Origin: Corinectria fuckeliana | Lineage: Eukaryota; Ascomycota; Sordariomycetes; Hypocreales; Nectriaceae | Reading direction: 5' to 3' | Assembly (NCBI GenBank): GCA_019137255.1 | Contig: WPDH01000080.1 | Location: forward strand, 310,001-374,000 | DNA: 64,000 nt | In this document: piece after piece, positions 11,401-23,072 of the stretch | Position numbering within the stretch: position 1 is the first letter of the stretch | Layout: each line of letters starts with the position of its first letter | The notes under the pieces: model-generated | Told to the model about the DNA's origin: nothing | Databases searched by the model: none | The model's input: the letters and a program-made list of their open reading frames with translations, nothing else | Made by a program: the position numbers and the translations under genes

Positions 11401-14400
11401 AATGAAGAAAGATCGAGTGACGACAACTTATTCGTAACTCCGCCGTACTCCGTCTTACTCATTTGTCAGCCGGAAGGGCAGAGAACGGGGAGGGAGGGTT
11501 TCGACCCATGTCCGGCGTTCAACGTTCAAGCTGTTCTCCGAAACTCACAGTCAAGACTGGACAGCACCAGCCTCATCAGCGCCCATGTCACGCGGCTTTC
11601 TTCAGCCATGCCGCCGCAAGTCGTGGCGTTGTTGGGCGCTGGGAAAATGGCGCACCATGGGCGCTGTTTGGGCGGCAGTCACAAGTTTCCCTGATGTGAT
11701 CCCACCACACCACTCGAATGGCCTCTTGCAGTAGCGGTTGCTCAACCACCGCTGGATAGCCGCCTTAAGAGCTCTGGGTTGTGTCAAGACATGTGTGAGG
11801 CGCCCGACCTTGGCACTTAGGTGAGTGCATGAGTGAAAAGTTGGTCAAGGCCAGCCTTCTTGAGGCACGTGTACAAGGTAGCCAAAGCCCTTCAGGAGAG
11901 TATCTCTCATCAACCATGTTGTCAACATCATATGGTCTGCCGCACGCCGTTGTAATGTACGCCCAGTAGATATCGACGCTTCACAATGGCTTGAGATTCC
12001 CGAGCCTAGAATCGCCAGCATCCTGGTTTTGGGGACGAACATGACTTATCTATTAGCTTGCCGTTTCTCAGGCCATTTTAAATAGGCCCGTACTACGCCG
12101 AGTTGATCAACATCAGGATGTTGCTAGTCGAATTCGGGACTCAAGTGATCGATACAAAGTACACATGATTCAACAACGCTAGCTTTTAGCACACCAAGGA
12201 GACACGTACTTCGTAGACCTAACGGCATGTCTGACCGACATTTTTTCTGCCTGTAACAGTCAGTATAAGCAAGCTGTACGTAAACTTTTAGCATTATAGA
12301 CAGGGACGGGATGTCCTAGACCACATTGTCGACTCGCATGGCTCAAGCCACAGGAACCAGGGATTATTCATGGGCCGTAGGCATGGAAGAGCATGGAAAC
12401 AACTGTTCATGGAGGAAATGGCGCTCGCTCTGGTGCGTTACGGGGACGTTGGTGTGCGGCGGTGGCTTCTGTGCTCAAGCATCATCCCGCATAGGGCACC
12501 GCTCAGGTGTTGTCTCACCACCCCAGAATGAGGGCAGGTGTCCCAGGTGAGATACGGAGTACATACTAGTAGTATCTAGATGCCGTGTTCGAGCACGCGG
12601 CACGCTCTCCCCAGTTCTCGAGCACGCGACAAAGCGTCAAATGTACCAGATTCCCGATGAGCGGGGAGAAGGCCTGTTGTATCAGGTACTGAACTGTACT
12701 CCGTGTGTATCTTAGTTGTTGTATTGTCTCCACCCCGATGATCCGGAAAGAGAGGATGAGAGAAATCCACAGAGGCACGCCACTGCTCATGCCACACACA
12801 ACGAGATGATGATGGAAGACTCGACACTAGAGCGGGCCGTTGGCTAGAAACTCGTCAGGTAAGGGCTGGCGCCGGCGGCAAAGGCAGGTAAGCAAGGGCA
12901 ACGCCAGATCAAGGTGGCCCGTGAGACGTGAGGACTTGAAGGTTCGTCCATTGCCTGACCGGGCACAATATATCCGCTTGGCCATGCTAGGTTCCCCTGG
13001 CATGGCGGCCCGAGGAGGGCACTGTGTCCTGTGCTGAGAGTGTCTCACGAAGAGAATGCGAGGACTCCAACCACCAAGAGGGCCAACAGGACCAACAGGA
13101 CTGAGAGCATTACGGATATAGCTCCATCATGGTGGTTGACGGACGAGTGCGCGACTTTGGGGTTCCCTGGCAAGCCGAGCTGGCCCATGCATACTACCAT
13201 GGGAGGCGTCGAGCCATATTAAATCGTCAGCCATGACGGGACGTCCATGAAGATCATGGACGGTCGGCCCCAATTAATCGACTTCCCCTCCCTCCCCTTC
13301 GGCGCCTCCCCTGAACCAGCCAGCCCGCCAGCGGTCGACCCCGGCCTCTGCTTTGAAGAGCTGGCGGCCCTGGCCGAGCGCGCGGGCGCCCCCTTGCTCC
13401 TTTGTTGCCCGGTCCGTCCTAATGCAGCGAGCTGCACATCAGGGCACAGAGGCTCGACAAGGATTAGGTCGGGGCTGGAGATGGCCCAAGTTGCCAAGGA
13501 AGGAGGACGGGGTCGCGAGGGGGGCTAGAAACGAGGCAGCGCTAGGAGCGGAGAGGTGGAGGCTTGGCTTGAGGTGCAGGCCTGTTTGCAAGCTTGACAA
13601 ACTTGACTCCTTGAGGACGACTGGGCTGGATGGGCTTACCAGTCATGTAAGTAGGCTGTAGGCTAGATTATGTACATAGTAGATGGATTGGGTTGCAGGG
13701 CGTGTGTCTCTTCCATTGTCTGGTGGGAGTGAAGAGGGGAAGTCAGTGGAGCGGAGCGTGGTGGAGGCCGGACAGAGGGTGGTATGTAGTGGAGGGTGGA
13801 GGCATTTGCAGCATCAGACACCACCAAGTCCACCACCCATCTCCGTGCAGAACTCGCTGACAGCCGCGCTCGTCGTACTTCGTACATACATGCTGCATAT
13901 CACTACCAAGGTACCGGTCTAAGTACCTGACGTACCTACCTGGCCTGAGTTGGCCCAAGTTGGCAGTGCTCCAGCCTGCTAGTACCGAACCCGACTGCAC
14001 CAAGGAATGGGCCCGCATGTACCTAACGGATGGGACGTCGCGGGTTTCTGGGGGTGTTGGTTGAATGTGCTGGGTGTGTGTTGGGTGTGTCTCTTGCTGC
14101 TGCTGCCTGTATTCGTACCTAGGCTGCGAAGTGTCGATGGCCGATGGTCGATGACCTACTAACGACCGACTCTTTTTCCCTCCAGCTTGAGCGAGTGCCA
14201 TAAGACCCCCATTGACCCCCCACCCTACCCGCGTCCACTCTGCTGCCACTTCCACTTCCCCAGAACAACTCGCCCGCCTGCCTGGTAACAAGTGCTTGCT
14301 TGTTCTGCGTGCGATTTTCGTCCCTTGCGTTATCTGGATGATCTGGACCTTTTTTCTTTTTTCTTTCTATTATTATTGACGGAAATCCGATTCTGTTCCT
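8457..14400. other. Long gene-poor region
   Basis: Nearly 6 kb where all open frames are short (mostly under 130 codons), lie on both strands and show no recognisable domain or splice-linked continuation. It holds a decayed repeat copy (9078-9116), a TACCTAGGTA motif (9693-9702), and TACTTCGTAC and TACTCCGTAC-like motifs. I searched by eye for tRNA and 5S rRNA and saw none. A long regulatory region or an unrecognised non-coding transcript for the downstream regulator is possible but unsupported. Confidence 0.5.
9078..9116 (+). repeat. Dispersed decayed repeat, copy A
   Basis: A 39-bp stretch starting TACAGCCCGAGTAG and ending GATAGCAC aligns without gaps to 21765-21803 at roughly 30 of 39 positions, counted by hand. 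Each copy contains two AGCCC..TAG half-units about 24 bp apart. Confidence 0.55.
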
Positions 14401-14412
14401 TCTCGAGTTTCA

Positions 14413-14440
14413 AGTCTCGAGTCTCGAGTCTCGAGTCTCA
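14413..14440. repeat. AGTCTCG tandem repeat
   Basis: Four head-to-tail 7-mers (AGTCTCG), the last truncated. Direct observation. Confidence 0.9.
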
Positions 14441-14500
14441 GCATTATACATCGTGTCAGTCGTCACCTCCCAGATTCCTCGGCCGCTCTGTCACCCACTT

Positions 14501-14540
14501 CTCTCCCGCTCTCCCGCTCTCCCGCTCTCCCGCTCTCCCA
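14501..14540. repeat. CTCTCCCG tandem repeat
   Basis: Five 8-mers, the last ending CTCTCCCA. Direct observation. Confidence 0.9.
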
Positions 14541-15873
14541 ACCGCGTCGCCCGTTGCGCCTTGTGCGCCTGCAATGCGCTTTTGAGTCCGAGGTTACTGT
14601 ATGCGCCCCCATCTTCTTTGTCCTCGTCTCCCTTGTGTTTCGTCTTTCGGCTCTCTTCCCTTTCTCTCCTTCATCGCACTCCTGGTCGCATTCTCTCGCC
14701 TGGTCGCATCCTGGCCCTACTCGCGCCATCCCCTCCTACATCGCCATCCTGCCTGCTGCTCCCAGACTCCACCGCGGCCCTTTCCGTCCGTTGCTCCCGG
14801 GGACGCCAAAAAAAAAAAATACAACACGCCCACCTTGCCGGCGTGCCAAGGTTACATCCATAGCTTTCGACGTCGACGCTGGCCCATCTGTGGGCGGATT
14901 TGCTTAGCTGCGAGCACGGATAACCGCACTTTCGCATCATGGCTCTCTTTTCTGCATCTCCCCCGACGCTCCGATGCCCCGAAACTCGACGCTCGACGTG
15001 TTGCCTCGTTCGACCCTGCTGCAACGCGCATTTCTCGGGGTCTCTCTAGGGTCCTCCACCACCAATCCCACCACCCATGGAGTCTCCACAAAGAACCTAG
15101 CCCGGCCAACTTAGAGCTCGGAGCTCGAAAAAAAAAAAATTGAAAAAAAGGCGAAGAACATGAACACGAGCCAAATCCAGTCTTTATCAGTCATCTCGAC
15201 AACTCGGCCCCGACCGATGATGGCGTCCCTGACAGAGCTCAGCGCATCGAACCAACGAATCAAGGCTTCCGTGACTAAAACCTGCCTCCGCACCGTTTCG
15301 CCCTCCCCAGTCTCGGTTCCACATCCCGGCTTCCCCCAAGGCCGCTTGACGTCCCTTGATCCACTCTGCACAGCATTTTACCCGCAAAAACACGCGACCA
15401 CCTGCTCTTCCTCCACTGACATTAAGTAACCAGCTCCCAATCTGCGTGGTGCTCTCTTTTCCTACCAGGCTACGAACACCACTACCCGTCGAACCTTCTA
15501 TCGTGAGCCTCACTCGCCCTCCCGACGATCCCCGACGAGCCGGTCGCTCTGCCTGCCATGCCTTTGGCGCGACCTCCAATTAGTCTCTAAGGGCTGATCC
15601 AGTTCACCACGTCGTCCCACATTTGCGACCCCCGGTTGTCAACCCCGCGATTCCTCCGGTGCCAAGCTGTTTCAACGCTGCTCGACTGTCGACTGTGGTA
15701 GCAACTTCCAATTGTCTTTTTTACCCGTCAACGAAATCCTCTACAGCCACCCAGCCTCAGGTGGTCTGCGACAGAATCGAACCACCAGCTACGGCGCCAT
15801 TTCTTGTTTTGCCAGTATAGCCGCGATTCCGCACTCTTCCGTCTCTCGATTCGCAATCTCAATATATCAGGCC

Positions 15874-18800
15874 ATGGCCTCTATACTAGCTACGCAACCA
15901 AGCGACCTCAAACCCATACTCCCCATCTCCCCGATCAGCGCCGGCACGATGGGCACCGTTCAGAACCCTTCGCCCTTCGATATGCAACCCCACGATCGGG
16001 GCCGTCGCAGAAGTCGCTCGCCCAACAATAACGGCAGTGACCAGGATGTCAAGGCTGAAGACATGAACGACGGTCCCAACGGCGCCTCGTCCAACTCAGA
16101 TGGTCCAGGCCCTGCGAGGAAAAGACGACGCAGCCGCAAGGGCCTCGATAAGCGATTCGAATGTTCTGCTGAAGGGTGTGGGAAGAGCTACTCGAGAGCG
16201 GAACACCTGTACGTCTTGCGTATTTTGCTCTGGTTCGTGACTTTCACGCGAGTGACTTGTACTAACACACGTGGCTTAGGTATCGCCATCAACTTAATCA
16301 TAACTCAAAACAAACATATCACTGCAATTTCCCTAATTGCACCAGAACATTTGTTCGAGGAGATCTATTGAAGCGTCATATGGACCGGCACGCAGCCAAG
16401 GGATCACAACTAAACCAGAGGGACTCCATGGCTGGACATATCGCTCCAATTCTCGCTCCGGGCTCCAACTCTCCCGAATACAACCGAGGCTCGATGGACT
16501 ATTCCAAGCCCCGCCAAATGTCATATCAGGCTCCGCAAGACGCAACTGGAAACCCGTATTCTCCCATGACAACTCCGCAGGGCATGTTTTCAAATGGGGG
16601 TCTTCCGAATGGAATGGACGGCTATGGGTCTCAAAACCAGGGCTTCGATAATCGAACACCCCAAATGCCCCAGCCACACTCACCTATCATGTCACAGCAG
16701 CGTCAACAGTCCATACCGAATAACACCACTCCCTTCGGCATGATGTCACCGATCGCGAACCAGCCAGGCTTCCCGAAACAGCAGAACCCCATGGCTCAGT
16801 CCAGCAGCTTTGTACCTCAGCAGAATGTGATGCCCATAAACCTACCGCCGTCTCAATTCTCCAATGGCCAGAATCAGCCGTCTCGTGAAACAGGACAAAA
16901 CTATGGCGCCACCACCACCGCCGAATACGCGGAACCTGGAACTACTCAGGCCGGTGAGCTGATGATGCTGGATCAGATGGCTATCCCCGGGACTGTCCCC
17001 GTATTTGGCGGTGATGGTGATCTAAACAAGTCGCCTTATGTGGGAATGCCGGAAGACTTCATGGCTTATTTGTTCAACTCTCCAGGTCCGTCAAACATGA
17101 CTCCAGTGATACCTCCTGGATACGCAGCAAGGTTCGTTTCCGCGCCCATTCGCTTCTCACCGGTCAACTGACAAGTCCCAGTTATGGCGATCTACAGAAC
17201 AGTCAATTCAACATGGCTCTGTTGAGCGGCGACAGTGGCGCTCTGGGATACTTCCCAACAGCCCCACAGACGGTGATGGCGGTCAACAACCTCTTGGAGC
17301 AGCAAGTTCCGGAGGCCACGATTTCCGAGGAGAAAAGCCAAGAACTTTTTGACTTCATCAAGGAGCGCTTCCATGACAACAAGCATACGCCCGTCGATCG
17401 CCAATGGGATGGCATCCTCGAGGGCGATCGCGCGAATGGCGACCACATGCTCAGCAAAAGAATGATGCAGGCCTACATCGGCTCGTACTGGTACCACTTT
17501 AGCGACCAGATGCCAATTCTCCACAAGCCGACGTTCTCGCCCGACAAGACGCCAAACTTGCTGTTGCTGGCTATGATGGCAATCGGAGGTGCTTGCCTCG
17601 ACCGAACTCACGGACGCAAGGTAACCAAGGCCGGCGCACAGCTATCCAATTTCCTTGCCTGGCACCTGCGATGGGATATATTTATGGACATCAACTTCAG
17701 GCCTCCAGCTAAGCTCTGGGTGTTCCAAGCTCTGATTCTTCTAGAGCTGTACGAGAAGATGTATTCGTCCAGGGAGCTGCACGAACGAGCTCACATCCAC
17801 CACGCGACAACCATTACATTAATGCGCCGTGGCCGTTCCTTGATTGGGAAGTCTGCACTGGAGTCACCTCCAAATCCACGGGATGGCTCCAACGGGTCCC
17901 GCCAGTCATCAACGTCGAGTCTCGCCCCGACTGCGGAGAAATGGTGGGAACATTGGGTGACCAACGAAGCCACGCGACGCGCGGCCTTTGCGGCCTTCGT
18001 GATTGACTCTATCCACGCCACCATGTTTGGTCATTCGGCAGTCATGGTTGCTCATGAAATGAGATTGCCTTTGCCTTGCGACGATGCCATGTGGCGGGCA
18101 GGAAGTAGTGCGGAAGTGTGGAGGATCGAATCAAACCTGATGTCCAACGGCATCAAACCGATGTCGTTCTTGGAGGGTCTCAAGCGAACCTTGAGCAACC
18201 AGGACGTGCGCACAAACTCCTTTGGAAGAACCGTCTTAATGGCAGGACTCCTGAGCGTTTCTTGGCATATGCACCAACGAGATCTGCAGGTAAACGTGTT
18301 GGGCGGAGGAATCATCCAAGCCCTCGGGGGTCGTGACAGATGGCGTGCGACTCTAACACGAGCATATGACACCTGGAAGGCAGACTTCGACAAGTCATTG
18401 GAACAATGCGAACCTTCGGCCGACCCATACCGAGATGATGTCATGAAGAAGACGGAATTCAACGTCGTGTTTGAGAGCCGCACAGTTCTGCATCATCTAG
18501 CGCACATGGCAATGCACGCTGACATTGTCGACTGCCAAATGTTCGCGAGAGCGAAGCGACTACTTGGTCGAGCCATCGGTCCACAGGAGTTCGGCAGCGC
18601 TCAGAGACGAATCAAGGACCACTGGGCACACTCAGCTAGGGCCAGAGATGCGACATTCTACGCGCTCAAGTTCCTGTGCTCAGTCCTCGCACCCGACCAA
18701 GTGACGCCAGCGCACGCGGGAGGTTACCATCTAGACGAGCCCTATGATGCCCGCGACGATGTTCTGCTCAATCGTCCATGGGTGCTGTACTTCGCGGCCC

Positions 18801-19084
18801 TGGTCGTCTGGTCCTATGGCTTCGCCTTGGAGGGACCTTGCCCAAGTATGCCGCAGCCCACGACACGGCAGGAGAAGCTTCAAGCCATGCGGCAGTATTT
18901 CGTCCGGTTTGGCACTATTGAGAACCCTGGGAACTTGCAGGGCAAAACGGGCATCAACGCAAACACGGCGCTCCTGATGATTCTCAAGGACACGTTTGAA
19001 ACCACCCGCTGGGAGCTCCTGCACGAGGCATCAACCCTATTGAACAACTGCATCGTTCTCAACTCGGGAGGTACAATTCATTAG
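15874..19084 (+). CDS. C2H2 zinc-finger regulator with fungal-specific transcription factor domain
   Basis: Exons 15874-16208, 16280-17131 and 17182-19084 encode 1029 aa; donors are GTACGT and GTTCGT. The start GCCATGG has good context. A basic stretch at about residues 81-94 (ARKRRRSRKG) is a likely nuclear signal. Splicing joins two C2H2 fingers: C97, C102, H115, H119 and C127, C132, H145, H149, each CX4CX12HX3H. A Pro/Gln/Asn/Ser-rich linker of about 250 residues follows. The C-terminal half (about 420-1000) looks like the fungal transcription-factor domain: FGNY-like YWYHFSDQMPILHKPTF, LLLAMMAIGGAC, then helices with WEHWVTNEATRRAAFAAFVID. Paired fingers plus this domain occur in a fungal family of DNA-binding regulators, but I cannot name the ortholog or its targets. 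The very long upstream region suggests complex control. Confidence 0.9.
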
Positions 19085-19476
19085 GGTCATGAATGGGGAG
19101 GAAGGAAATGTTAAACAGAGCACATGGGATGAAGCGCTCAGGAGTCGGGATGTGGATAATTCGAGGACAACAGGTTTTTTCTTTTTTACAGCAACGATAT
19201 ATGTGGCTTCACGGTTGATTGCTCTTTGTACTTGAGAATACCCCAATGTCTTTGACGACAGCGCTTCTATTTTTCTTACAACTCCTGTGCTGTTGCAGGA
19301 TCAATATAAGACCGAATAAAGATAGGCTTTGCCTTCTTCACTCAAACATCACAAACAATGATTAATTGAATACATGACCGTTGCCCCTTGCATCCGTAAC
19401 CGTCAGTCCTGAATATATGCGAATGCTAACCTATATAAACAAGAAGCACTAAATCAAGCAGTTAAGGTATACCCTT
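19085..19476. other. Convergent intergenic region
   Basis: Between the 3' ends of the C2H2 regulator and the F-box gene; moderately AT-rich, consistent with two 3' UTRs. Nothing else seen. Confidence 0.5.
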
Positions 19477-21327
19477 TCAACTTTGTGTCATATCCGCCTC
19501 TGCGTCGGGCAAGAAGCCCGGCAACTCGTTCAGAATGTCAATATCTTGGATCTCCTCTCCGTCATCGCTATCGTCGTCGCTAATGTCGATGCCGAGCAAA
19601 CCGTAGGGCATGAGGAATTCACTCGGCACCAGGCTGTCCTCCAGTCGCGCGAGCTGCTCCTGCGAGGGGCCCTTCCAGAAGGCGGTAGGGCCGGCGGGGC
19701 CGTGGACGTCGTATTCTGAGGGAGACCAGTTGCCTACTACTCCTCTTCCTGACCGAGCTCCACCGATCTGAATGCCCTCGCTGCGCCAGCGCGCATGGCC
19801 GTTGAAAATGGAGAAGGTAGTCCACCGCACTTCGCCCTCTCGCGTCGTTCGTACGGTGCCTTTCATTGTCAAGCCTTCACCGTCAGTCTTGACCTGCTCC
19901 TCGTTTTGGCAATGAGTCGTAGGAGGAAGCTTACCCCGAATTTGGGAGGTGGCGTTGTCATCGAACGAGTCGTCAAGAGAGCGTGAGACGCCCAGGAAAT
20001 GCACCACGGGCATGTCTTGCCTGTCGTCGGGCCCGGCAGCCTCGATCTTGGTCACGAAAATTTCCATCATGATGAGGCGGGAGGCTTCGCCAACGTCGAG
20101 GCTAGGGCGGGGTCTGTCAGGGTCAATAGGGTCGCCACTAGCGAAGTTGTAGCTGAAGAGGTCGGCGTAGTCGAGGAAGCAGACGATCTGGTACCTTTGC
20201 ATGTTAGTCCAGCGGTTCATGAAGAGTCAGTGTCCCGTAGGACGAAGCAGGATGGGGAACGAGAACGAACGCGGTACCATGAGCCGGTGACGTCGTAGGG
20301 GTCTTGGGCTTCGAGGGATGAGATGTCTCGCGCGGGAGGCGCCACGTAGCTCCCCGACCAGGAGCCGGAGAAGGGGCTGTCCCAGACCTCCCCGAATACG
20401 CGGGTAATATGCCGCAGGGAGCTGATGTTGTGGCCGAGGACGACGATGATGGCCTCTATCTTTTCCCAGTCGACGCAGCCAGACTCGTCGTCAAGGAATG
20501 GGCCCCAGTGGGTGCGCCGGGTGTACTGGCGCAAGTCGTATACCTTGGAGCAAGCGTACGGATACGTGCGACCGGATCTCAGGGGCCCGATACTGAGGAT
20601 CGGCTTTCCGAACAGGCAGTGCAACTTTGCGCTGCGCTGGCGTAGGGTCGCCTTGGATAAGCCTCCACCGCTGGCGCTTATGGGATGGCGGAGCTCGTTG
20701 CGAACCCGCTCGAAAAGGAACGATTGCTCGAGAAAGGCCTCGCGAGTGGATTCATAACTGAAGAGGTCGTTTAGAAGAGAGGCGTTGCGCGAAGTGGCGT
20801 GGGTGCAGAGAGGTCCGATGGGGTTACCGCTGGGGGAAGCGTGCTGGAGAAGGCGGTTCACAACGTCATAGACGAAATTCAGCTCGTGTTTCTGCATGGG
20901 CAGATCAGTATGAAGGCAGGCGAAGAGCTGAGATGGGAGAGGTGGCGAGGGAGGTTGGGCTGGTGTTTGTAATTTGCTGTCTCACCTTCTCTGTAGCGTC
21001 TTTGCGATGACATATCGCTTGGAGGCGGGCAAGGTCGAGAAGCTCCGTTTCCCAGTCCAAGTTGAGATCCGTTGGTGTATCCTGCCCCACTATTAGTCTC
21101 ATGACGGGTGTCTTGGAGTGTGGTGAATGAAGGCTGCCACATACGAGATGGTTCAGATAGACATGGCGATACAGCGTGCTGTTGGAAGTGATAACTGAAT
21201 GGAGCACAGAGCACACCCGCGGCAGGATCACTAGGTCAGCCGGGGTCAACCACTGAAGGATGTTGTGCAAAATTTCAGCGGGGAGGGTTAGAAGATTCAT
21301 GTCTCTCAGCCGGACGGGCGCGTGCAT
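19477..21327 (-). CDS. F-box protein
   Basis: Exons on the minus strand are 21327-21145, 21081-20986, 20891-20271, 20187-19935 and 19859-19477, giving 511 aa (502 if translation begins at the ATG at 21300). The N-terminus is an F-box: LLTLPAEILHNILQWLTPADL then PRVCSVLHSVI (about residues 12-46). The body contains W/F/Y-rich segments such as WDSPFSGSWSGSYVAP, SWYRIVCFLDYADLFSYNF and TVRTTREGEVRWTTFSIF, which match my memory of a large fungal F-box family. A substrate-receptor role in an SCF ubiquitin ligase is inferred; no target is evident. Intron 3 uses GTTCGT. Intron 4 (19934-19860, 75 nt) is a multiple of three without a stop, so a retained form would add 25 residues. The C-terminus is acidic. 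Confidence 0.85.
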
Positions 21328-21958
21328 TATACAGTGGTTTGGAAGATGATTAACAACGAGGAAGGGAAAATGAGGCTGGATGGACGAGATGGGAGGAGCT
21401 GTCAATGATCACGGATGTGACGTCGGACTTAACCGATCACGTCCCCGGCTCCGGGTGGGGTTAGTTCCCGAAGAGGCATCTATCTATGTCATACTTTCGC
21501 ACAGGTTAACCTACCCTATATCGTTCTTACAAGTCAAGATGCGGGATGCAATTGAGCATCTACTGCTGGTTATTTAATGAGTTGTGCCATTTCGGCTGTA
21601 ATCCAACCTTTCTCTACTACTATGTAATTTGCTTTGACATTGTCCTAGTACCCTAACTCCTTAATGCTCTAACGCCCTGATGCTCTGCCTTTAGTAACAG
21701 TGACACTACAATTAAGAATAGAGGATGAGAAGTGGAGAGTGAAAGTCGACGCAGGCATGCAGTATATAGCCCGAGTAGACATATTGTACAGCCCGAATAG
21801 CACGATTCTATTTGATAATGCTTCCTACTCTTACCCTTTTCGAAGGGGCTGGGCTGGTTTCCAATGGGGGGGTTGTTTGTTGAAACCCAACGACAATATT
21901 TATTTCGCAGCGAACCCATCTGAAACCCACTGCTGTCCACCTAAAAGGTCACTAAGAT
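21328..21958. other. Intergenic, F-box promoter and thioesterase 3' flank
   Basis: No gene seen. AT-richer than its surroundings toward the right, and contains the second copy of a decayed dispersed repeat (21765-21803). Confidence 0.45.
21765..21803 (+). repeat. Dispersed decayed repeat, copy B
   Basis: Pairs with 9078-9116. It carries two near-identical half-units, AGCCCGAGTAG and AGCCCGAATAG, 25 bp apart. Most differences from copy A are transitions. Confidence 0.55.
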
Positions 21959-22567
21959 TTATAGCTTAAGGTCGGCATCAATATTCACTTTCCCATGCTC
22001 GCAAACCGCAAGCAAAGTATTATCGCTCCTCCTTCGCATAGTTCCCCGTAGTGTCGCCAGCTTCTTGCCCGCCTGGACAATCTCGCACTCCAGCAACACC
22101 TCCACCCCCACCGGCACAGGGCGCATGTAGGTGACGTTGAGGGTCCGGCTGACGCCCATAAACTGCCAGAAGCCTGGGCGATTGACGAGTGCCAGCGGCA
22201 GCGTCGTGCAGTAGTCAAACAGCGTGGCCGCGCACCCGCCGTGCAGGTTACCGAGACGGTTGCAGTTATCCGCCTGAACCGTGTAGGAGAAGGTAGCTGA
22301 GGGGTGAGGCCACGCCGGGTCGGTAGATACCAGTTTGAGAGAAGGGACGAGGGATCTCATCCACTCCTGCGACTTGTTAGGCTGAGGCGAGACTTATCAA
22401 ACAAGGGGGAGGGGGTTGGGGGAACGCACGCCGGCCTTGGGACGACCTTGATCATCCAGCGTCATCTTGAGCCATGTGCTGATCTTTTGCTCGGGCGTCC
22501 CGTTTAAGAGGACTTCGCGCTCTTCCGACGCAGCGGCCTCGCGGCTCTTCTGCCAGGAGTCATCCAT
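21959..22567 (-). CDS. Hotdog-fold acyl-CoA thioesterase (PaaI/THEM2-like)
   Basis: Exons on the minus strand are 22567-22430 and 22366-21959 (63-nt intron, donor GTGCGT, branch CCTAAC, acceptor CGCAG), giving 181 aa. The hotdog signature is HGGCAATLFDYCTTLPLA, with the central-helix HGG..A...D pattern, followed by SRTLNVTYMRPVPVG and a strand-rich C-terminus (LATLRGTMRR). The ATG at 22567 (MDDSWQKS) was chosen because it is the first in frame. Family members hydrolyse acyl- or aryl-CoA thioesters; the substrate cannot be read from sequence. I see no targeting peptide, and the C-terminus (DADLKL) is not a clear peroxisomal signal, although PEX12 is the divergent neighbour. Confidence 0.85.
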
Positions 22568-23072
22568 GACGGAGGTTGCCCTTGCCAAGCCCTGCTGTGA
22601 TGGACGGCTTGGGTGGTCAGTAATTACCGGATTGGGAAGTGTTGGCAGCTTGGGAACATGTAGATGCTGGGAGAATGGATTCGAGATTAATTATGAGATG
22701 TAACTGCAGGAACACTGTATCTAGGTAGATGCGGTCGCACAAGAGCGGCCGGATCTCAGCTGTGGCTCGGCGGAGTCGGCGCAAGATGCCGAGGCAATTG
22801 GGGGACTTCACAGGCGTGCTCTCAGCATGGACCACCCCTGTCTCCGATGTTCCTTCCGAAATCTGGGGTGACAGGGCGGGCCCGACCCGTCCTCGCATAG
22901 GCCTGGACAATTAATCCACCACATGCTTCCCATCCATCTCATCCCATCAGCAGCCAACCGTCTTCTTCTCTTCTTCCTCTCCTCGTCTCTCGTTGCCCTT
23001 TTCTCTGCCACCACAACGAAAAAAGCACGCGCAGCCTCCCCGTATCTCTCGTTTCGCTGCGCCCCATCCGAA
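22568..23072. promoter_or_regulatory. Divergent promoter region, thioesterase / PEX12
   Basis: About 0.5 kb between the two start codons. CT-rich toward PEX12. No specific site recognised. An upstream in-frame ATG for PEX12 at 22923 lies here (see rejected items). Confidence 0.45.

Larger units (their letters stand above)
14401..15873 (+). promoter_or_regulatory. Repeat-rich, pyrimidine-rich upstream/leader region of the C2H2 regulator
   Basis: CT-rich on the plus strand, a common look for promoters and long leaders of fungal regulators. It contains AGTCTCG x4 (14413-14440), CTCTCCCG x5 (14501-14540) and two 12-A runs (14808-14819, 15128-15139). The extent of the transcribed leader cannot be set from sequence. 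Several ATGs precede 15874, so upstream ORFs are possible if transcription starts far upstream. Confidence 0.4.

Noticed and set aside
14501..14540. Regular 8-mer array considered as a CRISPR-like repeat
   Set aside because: Direct tandem units without unique spacers, in a eukaryotic promoter region.
22923..23072. Upstream in-frame ATG that would extend PEX12 by 50 residues (MLPIHLIPS)
   Set aside because: The extension is hydrophobic and unlike known Pex12; the family N-terminus matches MEFVTALRG at 23073, so the stretch is leader.
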